Part shown: in pieces, positions 1 to 10,789 of the stretch
Layout: every line of letters starts with the position of its first letter
Position numbering within the stretch: the first letter of the stretch is position 1
Assembly (NCBI GenBank): GCA_964036195.1
Contig: OZ038451.1
Coordinates: 3,166,529 to 3,230,528, forward strand
Direction: 5' to 3'
Source of the DNA: Sphaerolaimus hirsutus
Taxonomy: Eukaryota > Nematoda > Chromadorea > Monhysterida > Sphaerolaimidae
DNA length: 64,000 nt
The notes under the pieces: model-generated
The model's input: only the letters and a program-made list of their open reading frames with translations
Database searches by the model: none
Told to the model about the DNA's origin: nothing
Position numbers and translations under genes: made by a program

Positions 1-4
1 TAAG

Positions 5-150
5 ATATTGGTTGGAAAGTGGTGCAGTTGAGTGGGCACCAGACATGATTGGACCAGCTGTTTGGACTGCAACTCATGCAATGGCCTATTATCATGGAAG
101 GATATACTCTATTGCGGGATGGACTGGTGCATCTAGTGGTGATTCTAGTG
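5..150 (+). CDS. Kelch-repeat exon (copy A)
   Basis: This is an internal exon of a kelch-repeat protein, a beta-propeller that usually binds substrates of Cullin-3 ubiquitin ligases or actin. It opens after an AG at 3-4 and reads Y-W-L-E-S-G-A-V-E-W-A-P, then AMAYYHGRIYSIAGWTG, a typical kelch strand order (small residues, aromatic pair, G-R-I-Y, G-W in place of the usual G-G). It ends at a GTTAGT donor (151) after one base of a codon. That base joins the AT at the start of the exon at 973 to make Asp, so phases agree. Which kelch protein this is cannot be told. Copy B (19953-20098) has Thr where this copy has Ile in the P-D-M-I-G-P stretch. Confidence 0.75.
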
Positions 151-972
151 GTTAGTGCATAGAAATGCAATGAATGTGCTCACAACAGTTGGCGAGTGAG
201 GATTAGTGATGGGAAATGCTAAGGGTGCCATGTGGTGTCATTAGTAACATATTGGCAGGCACCAAGGGAACTATTGAACATATTTAGGCATTTAAAACCA
301 ATTTCATCATTACACTCCATAGTTGTTAAAACATATTTACATTTACTCAATAAATACATATGCTCAACTAGTGCATAAATACACTCACATTTCCTCTTGA
401 AAAATTCCATTACTCACCATCTTGCATACCTTTTGATAGTATGTATTTCAGATAGGCTTTTATATAGGCTTTTTCAAGGCATAAATGGAACAAAGGGATA
501 AACAAGCATAGGGAAATAGAGAACAATATCGAATGTTTACCTAAAAGTTGATTTAAATCTGGCGACCCAGTGTCAAGTTTTTCAAAATCTAAAGCATTGA
601 TCTAAATTGCTGCATCCTGAGTTGTCAAAGTACCAAACTTTTTTCAAAGTTTATGTAAACGTAAAGTATTTATTTTTTACTCACCCCTTGAGTACAGAAA
701 ACGTAAAGTAATTTCTTTTCACTTTTACTTATGAGTAAACATGAGTAAACGTACTTTTCCCTGCAGAAAACGTCAACGTGAGTACTTTTGAGTACTTCAC
801 TTATTTTCATAACCTGTAAAAGTTGGCACCACAGCAGCACTGGTGATATTTTGACAAAAATTGCACCAGCACCACTGAAAATAACAAATGGTGCCCCACC
901 AGGGATCATTGTATTTCTCACAAATGGAAAGGTCATAAATATTAGTTTGCTCTTATTGGAAATTTTTTACAG
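151..972 (+). repeat. Intron with degenerate CATAGTTGTTAAAAC-type element
   Basis: This intron joins two kelch exons. It contains a decayed member of the family whose ends read CATAGTTGTTAAAACGTATT (here from 318, CATAGTTGTTAAAACATATT) and whose interior repeats ACGTAAA and GAGTAC words (about 610-790). I could not fix the right end or a target duplication. A short stretch at about 820-950 (around TTGCACCAGCACCACTG) shows no feature I recognise. Confidence 0.5.
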
Positions 973-1136
973 ATGTGACATCACTGGATGTAAATTTGCA
1001 AGCATGGCGTACTGAACCTTCCCTCAAACAAGGCAGACACCAAGTTGGTGGGGGTGCAGAAGTGTATCATGATAAACTGTTTATCTGCGGCGATTGGTAT
1101 GCTGATGGAGCTCAGGGCAACACATGTGAAATGTTG
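973..1136 (+). CDS. Kelch-repeat exon (copy A), next exon
   Basis: The exon opens after TTTTTTACAG and completes the Asp codon left by the exon ending at 150. It reads V-T-S-L-D-V-N-L-Q-A-W-R-T-E, then HQVGGGAEVYHDKLFICG and D-W-Y-A-D-G. The R-H-Q-V-G-G-G-A-E-V-Y-H-D-K-L-F-I-C-G pattern is a kelch blade. The likely donor is GTTTGA at 1137 in phase 0; frame TGA follows at once if unspliced. The exon at 6996 expects phase 1, so at least one intervening exon is missing or the donor is misjudged. Copy B is 20921-21084, of the same length. Confidence 0.7.
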
Positions 1137-1315
1137 GTTTGATAGCAGATTTGTTAAAATATCGGTATTTTTGGAAAGCGTAACTGTACACCTTTTTCCA
1201 ATTTAAATTGTTGATGATAAACATGTTTAATGTACCTGGGTAAATGTAAATAATGTGTTGTACTCCAAGTATTTATAAAAAAGTTACAACACTGGAGAAC
1301 AACTACCGTATTTCC

Positions 1316-1724
1316 TCGAAATACCCCCCCTTGAATTGACCCCCCTTGAATTGACCCCCCTCGAAATACCCCCAGGTGTTTTTTTAGCTGGGGAAAAAAT
1401 ACACCCCCTCGAAAAAACCCCCATCTGAAATGATGTACATCATGTATGCAATGTACATTATGTATATATTGGTTGCAGTTTGCATCGCAGCTACACATAT
1501 AAATACTAGTTTGTGTAGCGATGCACGTTGATATGTCCAAATACACCCTACTTGAACACGTTTATTACCAGTTTTGGGTACATAAAACCATACTCCTTAC
1601 TATGAATTTCGTGAAAATTTCTGACGAAATAATAAACCCCCCTCGAAAAAGCCCTCCCTTCGAATTACCCTCTCAAAATTTCCTCTCTGAAAAAACCCCC
1701 TGGGGGTATTTCGAGGTAATACGG
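1316..1724. mobile_element. CCGTATT/TCGAA element, TA duplication
   Basis: The terminal inverted repeats are CCGTATTTCCTCGAAATACC on the left and its inverse on the right, with TA at both flanks. The interior is runs of C joined by TCGAAATA or TTGAATTA words, with a non-repetitive middle (ATGTACATCATGTATGCAAT). It is present in both copies (B 21254-21660), so it predates the duplication or haplotype split. No coding capacity. Confidence 0.8.
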
Positions 1725-1832
1725 TACCTGGGTAAATGTAAGTAATGTGTTGTACTCCAAGTATTTACCTATACAAACGTTACACCACTGCAGAACAACC
1801 TGTTTTTTTTACATTTTGGAGATTTCCACATG

Positions 1833-2229
1833 CCGTATTACATCGAAATACACACAGCAAATTATTATTATTTATTATTTTGCCAGAAAAGTTTAGGGGG
1901 TGGGGGGTATTTCGAGGGGGGGTCTATTATTTCGCCAGAAATTTTTCGAAATTCCCCATTCTCAGACGTAGAAAAATCAAACAGTTACATAGATGTATGT
2001 GTGTTTGTAGGCATATATAGCTGTATATACACATAAGCCCTTCCCTAATGTCACTCAATAATTGGTTTTAACCTGTGTTCTGCATTGTACACATCACAAA
2101 CTGCGGTATTTGTCATGTAAATACGTTTGCTTTTTAGCGGTGTATTTCGAGGGGGGTTTATTATTTCCTCAGCCCAATTTTGGGGGGTGTATTTCGAGGG
2201 GGGGGGGGGGTTAATTCGAGGTAACACGG
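1833..2229. mobile_element. CCGTATT/TCGAA element with decayed left flank
   Basis: Left end CCGTATTACATCGAAATAC follows TG rather than TA, so one flank has mutated; the right end CGAGGTAACACGG is followed by TA. The interior has G-rich TCGAGGGG runs and the middle segment shared by the family (CAGACGTAGAAAAATC, GGCATATATA). Present in both copies (B about 21769-22158). Confidence 0.7.
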
Positions 2230-2325
2230 TACTATTATTCATGAAATAATTATTATTTGTGTATGTCATAAAGACAAAAATTCTAAATTCCGCTCAGCTA
2301 TCTATCTATCACGGATAGATAGATA

Positions 2326-3189
2326 CCGTATTACCTCGAAATACCCCCAGGGGGTTTATTATTTCGCCAGCAAAATTTTAGGGGGGTAATTCGAGGGGGG
2401 GTTTATTCGAGGGGGGGGTCTATTATTTCGCCAGAAATTTTCGGGAATTCCCCATACGCAGATGTAGAAAAATCGAACAATCACATAGATTTATATGTGT
2501 TTATAGGCATATATTACTGTATACCGTATTACCTCGAAATACCCCCAGGGGGTTTATTATTTCGCCAGCAAAATTTGAGGGGGGATAATTCGAGGGGGGG
2601 TTTATTCGAGGGGGGGGTCTATTTTTTCGCCAGAAATTTTCGGAAATTCCCTATACTCAGACGTACGAAAATCATACAATTACATCGATGTAGATGTGTT
2701 TATAAGCATATATAACTGTTTATATACATAAACCCTTCCCTAACATCACTCAATCATCGGTTTTAACGTGTGTTCTGCATTGTACAGATCACAAACTGCG
2801 GTATTTGTCATGCACGTTCTCTTTACACTCAATCTTAGGGGGGGGGTATTTCGAGGGGGGGGGGGTTATTATTTCCTCAGCCGAATTTTAGGGGGGGTAT
2901 TTCGAGGGGGGGGGGTTAATTCAAGGGGGGGGGGGGTTAATTCGAGGTAATACGGTATACACAAAAACCCTTCCCTGACGTCACTTAATCATCAGTTTTA
3001 ACGTGTGTTTTGCATAGTACAGATCACAAACTGCGGTATTTGTCATGTACGTTCACGTTACACTCAATTTTAGGGGGGGTATTTCGAGGGGGGGTTTATT
3101 ATTTCCTCAGCCGAAATTTAGGGGGGTTATTTCGAGGGGCGGGGGGGGGGGGGGTTAATTCAAGGGGGGGAAAATTCGAGGTAATACGG
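2326..3189. mobile_element. CCGTATT/TCGAA element with a second copy nested inside
   Basis: The outer element starts CCGTATTACCTCGAAATACC after TA and ends CGAGGTAATACGG before TA (3190-3191). In copy B it is only 375 bases (22256-22630), because B lacks the inner copy at 2524-2955. The outer element lies beside a small inverted repeat, TATCTATCTATC / GATAGATAGATA. Confidence 0.85.
2524..2955. mobile_element. Nested CCGTATT/TCGAA element unique to copy A
   Basis: It is flanked by TA on both sides. Copy B reads ACTGTATATACAC straight through at about 22446-22458, which is this sequence with the element and one TA removed. This empty site shows the boundaries and the TA duplication directly. 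Confidence 0.9.
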
Positions 3190-3239
3190 TAGCTGACTGT
3201 TTTAGGCAAAATTTTCAACTACAATCCCCTGAAGTGCAA

Positions 3240-6130
3240 TCCCTTTCAGTGAATTTTCAACTACAATCCCCCTATTATACCCAACGATGGCAATAACACA
3301 CATATTAAATACAGAAACTCATTGAGTTTCCGTGTTTTTGTTTAATACAGAAACTCGGAAACTCAACAATTTTGAAAAACACACAAAACTCAAATGAGTT
3401 CTTTTTTGGAGAACACGGAAATATGGAAACACAGAAATGTTCTTCGAGTTTTTTATCCAAGCAATTGAAGGCACAAGATTTGAACTGAACAATGTGTGTA
3501 TGAGATACAAGATATGCATGTATGTGTAGTGTGTAAATATGTACATAGTATCCAAGTTTAACGATGAAATAAGTATCCAAAAAATAATAGTGTCCGCATC
3601 TCCCGGTGGTTTCGACAGTATTAGGGACTGTGATCAAAGTGTTGAGGAGTGTCCACCAGGGTCTGCTAGCTCACACAATTGAGCTGAGTGCTCCTCACCT
3701 CCCAAGCTGCCAAAGGTATTGGTCACCCATTTGGAACTACCTCCAGTGAACTAATGGAAATTTTCCAATACACAACAAAACGTATGCAAAACCAATATTT
3801 GATAAGAAAACCACTGTTTCAACAGTAAAATGCTGTAAAATGCAATTTTTTGTAAAACAACTTGAGTTTTTACCAAAAAAAAAACTTGAGTTTTTTCAAA
3901 AAAACTTGAGTTTTTACCAAAAACTCACATTTTTTCAAAAAACACAGAAATAAAACAGAAACTCAAGTTTTTTTCGTGAAAAAAACTCAAAACACAGGTA
4001 TTCATTTTTGAAAAACTCAAAATACAGAAAGTGTTTTTATTTTGAGAACTCACCCATCGTTGATTATACCAGCTACCATTGGAACGATTTGTGATGAGCA
4101 ACGATGAAAAAAACACAGAAATTGAACAGAGAAACTCATTGAGTTTCTGTGTTTTTGTTTTACACATAAACACAGAAACTCAAAAATTTTGAAAAACTCA
4201 AAACTCAAATGAGTTTTTTTATTGCAGAACACAGAATCACAGAAACACGGAAAAACAGAAAAGTGTTTCCATGTTTCTGAGTTTTTTCATTGGACTGGAG
4301 GAATACTGTGCTGTGTTTAACTGAACAAAATAAGAAAATGTGCACAAGTGCATATCAACAGATCGGTCCAAATTTAATAACAAGTAACAAAATACAACCT
4401 TAGTAACAATATAGCACCTGGTCATTATGACAATGATTGGAATTGTTATTGTAACTGACTGATTGACTCACACCCACCAGGTCACTCCACAGAGTTGAAA
4501 GCTACCCCCAAAGTTGCCAAAAGCATAACCTGGTCACTTTTAAGGTATTTTTACAACTTTAGTGGGTCAAAAGATGAGTTAGTCAAGTGAAACCAGTAGC
4601 GTAAAATGTCATCAAAAATACAAAATGTTCAAACCTTTTGTTTACATTTTGCATGACTGTTCACTTTGTTCAGCGCAATTTTACAGGGTCCCTGGACATA
4701 CATAAACAAATTTGTAATGAGAACACCACTGTTTTTGCATTTAACCACTGTATTTGAGTAAAAACTTGCATTTTATGAAAAAACTCAAGTTTTAATGAAA
4801 AAACTTGAGTTTTTACAAAAAAAAACACAGAAAAAATAACAGAGTTACTCAAGTTTTTTTCATGAAAAAAACTATAAAAAAACTCTCAAAAAGGTATTCA
4901 TTAGGTAAACACAGAAAGTGTTTTTTTCTGGAGAACTTACCCATTGTTGGTGACAAGTTATACCCAACGATGGCAAAAACACACATATCAAATACGGAAA
5001 CTCATTGAGTTTCCGTGTTTTTGTTTCACACAGAAACACGGAAACTCAACAATTTTGAAAAACATGGAAACTCAAATGAGTTCTTTTTTGGAGAACACAG
5101 AAAATACGGAAATGTTCTTTGAGTTTTTTATTCAAGCAATTGAAGGCACAAGATTTGAACTGTACAATGTGTGTATGTGCATACATAAGGTATGCATGTA
5201 CCGTATTACCTCGAATTATCCCCCCCCCTTGAATTAACCCCCCCCTCGAATTAACCCCACCCCCCCCCCTCAAAATGGGCTGGGGAAATAATAAACCCCC
5301 CCCTCGAATACCCCCCAAATACCGTGTAGACAGCATGTACACAACAAATACCACAGTGTGTGAACTGTATTATGCAGAACACACGTTAAAACTGATGACT
5401 GAGTGATGTTAGGGAAGGGTTTATGTGTATATACAGTAGTATATGCCTATAAACACTCATACGCCTCTGACAATGTTGTATTTTTCTACGTCTGAGTACG
5501 GGAAATTTTGTAAAATTTCTGGCGAAATAATCGACCCCCCCCCCCTCGAGTTAACCCCCCCTCAAAATTTGCTGGCGAAATAATAAACCCCCATGGCGGT
5601 ATTTCGAGGTAATACGGTATGTATAGTGTGTAAATATGTGCATAGTATCCAAGTTTAACTATGAAATAAGTATCCAAAAAATAACGGTGTCCACAGCTCC
5701 TGGTGGGTTCGACAATATTATGGACTGTGATCAAAGTGTTGAGGAGTGTCCATCAGGGTCTGCTAGCTCACACAATTGAGCTGAGGGCTCCTCACCTCCC
5801 AAGCTGTCAAAGGTATTGGTCACCCATTTGGAACTACCTCCAGTGAACTAATGAAAATTTTCCAATACATGACAAAATGTATGCAAAACCAATATTTGAT
5901 AAGAAAACCACTGTTTCAAAAGTAAAATGCTGTAAAATGCAACTTTTCGTAAAACAATTCGAGTTTTTACCAAAACAAAACTTGAGTTTTTACTAAAAAA
6001 CTCAAGTTTAAAAAAACACATAAATAAAACACAGTAACTCAGGGTTTTTTTTGTGAAAAAAACTGAAAACACAGATATTCATTTTTGAAAAACTCAAAAT
6101 ACAGAAAGTGTTTTTATTTTATGAACTCAT
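3240..6130. repeat. Twice-duplicated AACTCAAA / AACACAGAAAC word region
   Basis: Two paralogous units (about 3260-4130 and 4960-6130) share long stretches, for example GTCTGCTAGCTCACACAATT at about 3661 and 5758. Both are loaded with AACTCAAA, AACTTGAG and AACACAGAAAC words and with CAACGATGG ends. The intact element at 11844-12992 shows that this family has CAACGATGG termini and 8-base target duplications. The same region is in copy B (22650-28060) and, inverted and partial, at 45900-46620. I see no gene here. Confidence 0.75.
5201..5617. mobile_element. CCGTATT/TCGAA element inside the second AACTCAAA unit
   Basis: It is flanked by TA. The first paralogous unit reads GCATGTATGTGTAGTGTG uninterrupted at about 3516, so the local duplication itself supplies an empty site. 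Present in copy B at 27074-27483. Confidence 0.85.
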
Positions 6131-6143
6131 CCATCGTTGGTAA

Positions 6144-6759
6144 CGTCGGCAGACGTATCGCCCTACAAACATTTGCGTCAATCTCGCCAGTGGAGAGTGC
6201 ATGATGGCATTAGGTATTGTGACACAATATTTTAACGATTGGAATGGATCGGGTCACGTATGAAAACTTGGCCCTTATCCCAGTTACCAGTTGCGTATTA
6301 TGCAAATGAGAGTGAAAACTGAAAGTTAGCTGAAAATCGTTAAAATTTGCTTCGCTTTGCCAATTTCCACCTTCATAATCGCTATTTTTTAGATACATGG
6401 TTATATAGCTATTGTGAGCCTATTTTATTCATATTAATAGCGGATTTCGAAATTTTGGCTGGCTGCCAAGTTCTCTTCTGTTGGAATGGAGCCAACGAAT
6501 GAAAAATAAAATAAAAACAAAAATGGTAGTTTGAACAGTAAAACGGTAGTTTGAACGGTCAAATTCTTTACGAGCAACGTTGAAAATGTAGATAACTAGG
6601 GTGCAGCACGCACGGGCGCAGCGAAACGTCAATTTTTTTTAAAATATGATTTTCTTTTTCAATTTCTAGCGTCCGCGTGGGATCCAAGTTTCGTTGTTCG
6701 CTCTATTCACGAGCGAATTCTAACTCTCCGATTTTGTAGGGTGAAATGTCGGCCGACTT
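6144..6759. mobile_element. 616-base insertion with TAA duplication, copy A only
   Basis: Copy B reads CATCGTTGGTAATACCCAC (about 28062-28080). Copy A reads CATCGTTGG-TAA-insert-TAA-TACCCAC. The ends are CGTCGGCAGACG and GTCGGCCGACTT, which share an inverted GTCGGC core only. A three-base TAA duplication is what PIF/Harbinger elements make; the family assignment is an inference. No coding frame stands out. Confidence 0.65.
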
Positions 6760-6995
6760 TAATACCCACATTTTTGCTCAAAATTACTAACTTTCATGCC
6801 TTTTAATCGTTTTCCAGCTTAAAAATCACGAATTCATGGCGCTTATTGCCTATTTTTAGCTATTTGATATACTTAATGTGATTATATACCTATTTTTAGC
6901 TATTTGATATACTTAATGTGATTATATACCCATTTTTAGCTATTGTTCACCCACCCGTAATGAGTTTCCTCCTTTTACCTTCTACCCTTTTTCAG

Positions 6996-7549
6996 CTGTC
7001 TTTCTCTCTGGAGGAGTGATTTGCTATCCATCCAACAACCCGGTGTCAAAATCTAGAATACCTAGTAAAAACAAGTGTAGAATTCTACCATTCAATCCGT
7101 ACAGCCTACAGCCACTGCCATGCCACAGGTTCGACACAATCTCGTGGGAATTCGCACCTGGCATACTGCCAAGAAACATGTACGCTGGTGCGCTGACTAC
7201 AATCGACGACTCGCTGTACTATATTGGCGGGGCAACTACGACACTCCATTTGGATGAAATTGCCAAATACAATGCGAGCAGTGGCACGTGGGCCAATGTC
7301 CCTGGTGCCAGTCCCAGACCCTGTAAAATGCCCTGTCAAATGTCAAATGTCATGCAAAGTGTCAAATGTCATGGAAAATGCCCGGCAAAATGACATATTT
7401 ACGTGCGTTTGCCATTTTGTGGGGCATTTTACGTGACGTTGGACACTTTGCATGTCATTTGACACCTTACAGGGCATTTTACAATGTCTGGGACTGCCCC
7501 CAGAGCGGCTCGTCGGACCGCTGAGCAAGCCAGGTGTTATACATGTTTG
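6996..7549 (+). pseudogene. Kelch-repeat exon interrupted by a palindromic element (copy A)
   Basis: After CTACCCTTTTTCAG the frame reads V-F-L-S-G-G-V-I-C-Y, then C-H-R-F-D-T-I-S-W-E-F-A-P-G, NMYAGALTTIDDSLYYIGG and E-I-A-K-Y-N, a kelch blade. At the T-W-A-N-V-P codons it is split by a roughly 195-base palindromic insertion (about 7304-7497). The frame resumes as P-E-R-L-V-G-P-L-S and ends V-I-H-V before a GTGATG donor at 7550. Two uninterrupted relatives on the - strand (46702-46976, 59728-59955) read straight through V-P-E-R-L. Unless the insertion is spliced or removed, it adds stops, so the exon is probably broken. Copy B has the same break at the same place. Confidence 0.75.
7304..7497. 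mobile_element. Palindromic GTCCCAGACC..TGTAAAATG element in kelch exon
   Basis: The left arm GTCCCAGACCCTGTAAAATG pairs with the right arm CATTTTACAATGTCTGGGAC. Further inward, ATGTCATGCAAAGTGTC pairs with GACACTTTGCATGTCAT. Boundaries are inferred from the uninterrupted kelch relatives and are good to a few bases. Similar hairpins lie at 38403-38580, about 61490-61590 and 63640-63835. Confidence 0.75.
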
Positions 7550-7655
7550 GTGATGCAGCTGAGGCATTGAACATAGTGGCCAGTGGGCCTGGAAAAATAC
7601 ACTGTCGTGAATGGCATTGCGATAATCTCGGGAGATTACACAGGGAATAGTAAAT

Positions 7656-7976
7656 ACCTTACTGATAACTCGCTGCCAGCTAGGAGACAACAAGCTGACA
7701 AGCAGTTGTTTACACTTGGCAGCGAGCTGTCAGCGTGCAGCAGCGAGCTGGCAGCGAGTTGTCAGCGTGTGGCAGCGAGCTGGCAGCTAGCTGTAAAAGG
7801 CTGCAGTGTAGTTGGCAGCGAGCTGTCAGCTTGCTGAAAGCACATATTTAATAAACACTTTACAGCATTTAAAGAACATGTCAGTGAGCTGGCAGTGAGG
7901 TGCAAAAAAGTTGTCAGCTAGCAAGACCCGATTTTTGCTGCTTGGCATATGAAAAGGCAGCGAGTTGTCAGCAAGG
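7656..7976. repeat. TGTCAGCGAGCTGGCAGC word array
   Basis: The ends are TACCTTACTGATAACTCGCT and AGCGAGTTGTCAGCAAGGTA, imperfect inverses. The interior repeats (T/G)GTCAGC and GAGCTGGCAGC words. Copy B (about 29003-29155) has a contracted version missing most of the array. Confidence 0.65.
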
Positions 7977-8313
7977 TACCTTTCCCTGTGAAAATTAAAA
8001 TGATTTTTTTAAATTTAATCACTGCAAAGTCAAATATCTTATTCGTGATTTGATCTTATAGCCAATATCTCATTTGTGTTTTCCCTTCATTTTTTTCTCA
8101 AAACTGTCAATAGTTTAATATTTTAGTGAAATATTTATAGTTTAATTAGACGATGGTTGTGTAACCGGAAACTACTGTGTCTCAACAACTGCTATAAGAA
8201 CTGTAAATTAAATGTCTTAATTTACTTGAGACACTGTTAAAGACAGTGTTGAAACTAGGCAAATCATTTCTTAATGCATCAGTTGCTTTTTGTGTTGTAC
8301 CTAAATATTTATG
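7977..8313. other. Unannotated AT-rich stretch
   Basis: This stretch is shared with copy B (about 29158-29485) and is AT-rich. It contains ATTTCTTAATGCATCAG. No exon, element end or repeat that I can support. Confidence 0.5.
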
Positions 8314-8315
8314 TA

Positions 8316-8750
8316 CCGTGTTACCTCAAAATACCCCCAGGGGTTTTATTATTTCGCCAGCAAAATTTGAGGGGGGGGATAATTCGAGGGGGGGGTTTAT
8401 TCGAGGGGGGGGGGTCTGTTATTTTGCCAGAAATTTTCAGAAATTCCCCATACTCAGACGTAGAACAATCAAACAATTACATAGATGTATATGTGTTTAT
8501 AGGCATATATAACTGTATCTACACATAAACCATTCCCTAACATCACTAAATCATCATTTTTTTACGTGTGTTCCGCATTGTACAGATGACAAACTGCGGT
8601 ATTTGTCATGTACGTTCTCTTTACACTCAATTTTAGGGGGGGTATTTCGAGGGGGGGGGGGTTATTATTTCCTCAGCCGAATTTAGGGGGGGGTATTTCG
8701 AGGAGGGGGGGGGTTAATTCAAGGGGGGGGGGTAATTCGAGGTAATACGG
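8316..8750. mobile_element. CCGTATT/TCGAA element unique to copy A
   Basis: It is flanked by TA at 8314-8315 and 8751-8752. Copy B has AAATATTTATGTAGTTCAT with a single TA at about 29485, a clean empty site. The left end has drifted (CCGTGTTACCTCAAAATACC). Confidence 0.92.
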
Positions 8751-8819
8751 TAGTTCATTTATCTGTTGTTGTGCTGAAGTGATTTGTAACAGTGTTACCA
8801 GAATCCCAGATTCAATGTA

Positions 8820-9268
8820 CCGTATTTCCTCGAAATACCCCCCCCCCCCCTCGAAAAACCCCCCCTCGAAATACCCCCCTCAAAATGGACATTATGAACT
8901 TATAAACCCCCCCCCTCGAAATACCCCCCCCCAAATTTAGTGTATAGAGAACGTGCATGACAAAGCCTGCGGTTTTGTCATCCCGGCAATGCAGAACACA
9001 CGTTAAAAACGATGACTCTGTTATGTGAGAACAGTGTTTGTACGTCTACACACTTATAAATGTCGTTAGAGTCTTATAAATGGCGATCTTTGTTGCATTT
9101 TTCGACGTCTGCGTACGTTTCAGACGACATTTTAGTACTGGGATTTCAAAAAATTTCTGGCGAAATCATAAACCTCCCCCCCTCGAAATACCCCCCCTCG
9201 TTTAACCCCCCCTCAAAATTCTCACTCTGAAAAAATAAACCCCCCGGGGGTATTTCGAGGAAATACGG
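8820..9268. mobile_element. CCGTATTTCC/TCGAA element unique to copy A
   Basis: TA flanks are at 8818-8819 and 9269-9270. Copy B reads ATTCAATGTACAATTTTTG at about 29545-29563 with one TA. Ends CCGTATTTCCTCGAAATACC and its inverse. It stands only 67 bases from the element ending at 8750. Confidence 0.9.
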
Positions 9269-9600
9269 TATAATTTTTTGTGTTTCTTTTCCATCATGTT
9301 ATTGATAGATGTGATTTTTGCAAACATTAAATATAGGTATACGCGGCGGACATCACACTTGTATAACAACCTACCATAACCAATCTGAATAATGGACCAA
9401 ACATTATACAGTTTTTATCATCATTTTATTTCGTTTTACTATGGAATACTTTACTTCAAAAATACTCCTCATGTGGCTAATTACGAAATTTATCACAATA
9501 TTTTATTTATTAAATTAAAGTAGGATTCAGCAAATACTTTGCGGCCCGCCGAGTATACCTTTTTATGTTTTTACTAAAAACTTTATCCAAATACATTCTA

Positions 9601-10641
9601 CCGTATTTCCTCGAAATCCCCCCCCCCCCTTGAAATACCCCCCCCCCTCAAAATGGGCACTATTAATATGTTGCCCGGTAAATGCATAACAGACGTTCAA
9701 AACACTTATTGTGTTACATTAGAACATCGTTTATACCATCTACAGCCTTATAACAGAGTTGTTAAAATACTGGTATTTTTGGAAAGTGTTAGTGTAAGTG
9801 TAAATACGCTTTCCAATTTTTGAGTATGGATACCAAAAGTGTAAGGTATTTTAAAAATACCTAGGAAAGTGTAAAAAAAGTGTAAGTGTAAAAATTTTTT
9901 TTAGAAAGAGCTCTCACTGTTGAGCATTAGAAAACACCACTGTTATCACCTTTAAATCAATTTATTTATCATTTTCATGCATTATTTCACATTTTACAGC
10001 CTTTTATGAAGCATTTCAGACTGTAACAAATACTGTAGTGGTATGTTCCCTAATAATGTAAGTTCCCTAATAATAGCACTTTTTCAGTGTTGATATTTTA
10101 CTGATTGAGCAATGCGATACACACTGTTAAAATGCAAGAATGGACATGCAGCAAATGTCAATGCAAAAGTTGACTTTGTGTCCAACTGGTGAATTTCCAT
10201 TGATCTTGTCCTTTTTACAAAAGTATGATGAAACTGTAGAATACCATGAGTACTGACCAAAGGTTGTAGATTAAATGCTAGTTTGTACATTTCCATATTT
10301 TCTACATTCAATGCATTTTTTGTACATGACCCTATTTTATGCTTTTTCAAAAGCATAAAACAGGGCCATCTAAAAGAAAAAATACAGTTTCTGTACCCGG
10401 GTATTTTGCCCAGGAAAGTGTAAAAAAAGTGTATGGGTATTTTTTGAAAGTGTAAGTGTAAGTGTAAATATAAATACCCATTTACTCAGGTATTTTGGGT
10501 AAGTGTAAATACACTTTCGCAACTCTGCCTTTTAAAAGGCTGTAAAAACTTATAAATGGTGGTTATTGTCGCATTTTTCACATTTTTCTTTCAAAATTTT
10601 CACTCTGAAAAAAAACCCAGGGGTAATTCGAGGAAATATGG
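9601..10641. mobile_element. CCGTATT/TCGAA element carrying a nested hAT-like insertion
   Basis: Left end CCGTATTTCCTCGAAATCCC after TA; right end CGAGGAAATATGG before TA. In copy B the same element is 261 bases (30524-30784) because it lacks the nested element at 9754-10527. Confidence 0.85.
9754..10527. mobile_element. hAT-like CAGAGTTG element with GTGTAA words, copy A only
   Basis: Ends CAGAGTTGTTAAAATACTGG and TTTCGCAACTCTG. Flanks CCTTATAA and CCTTTTAA match 7 of 8 bases, and copy B has the unoccupied CCTTATAT at about 30667. GTGTAAGTGTAAGTGTAAAT words fill both ends, and the middle carries a non-repetitive segment (GTCCAACTGGTGAATTTCC). Other members are at 16740-17530 and 49067-49826. 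Eight-base duplications are typical of hAT. No transposase. Confidence 0.88.
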
Positions 10642-10789
10642 TATGTTCTTATGTTGTAAACTGAAACGTCAGGGGCCAGTTCCGCAAATTGAGAAGTGAT
10701 AAGTTTAATGGCAAATGCGAAGTGAAGTGCCAAAAGCGATTTTCATATTTTGGACTTGTCGACTTTTAGAATTGGACGCCTCATTTGTA

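Noticed and set aside
3305-3637. 110-codon - strand frame repeated at 22745-23077
   Set aside because: It lies in AACTCAAA/CACAGAAAC words and has no recognisable domain; conservation between A and B reflects the block duplication.
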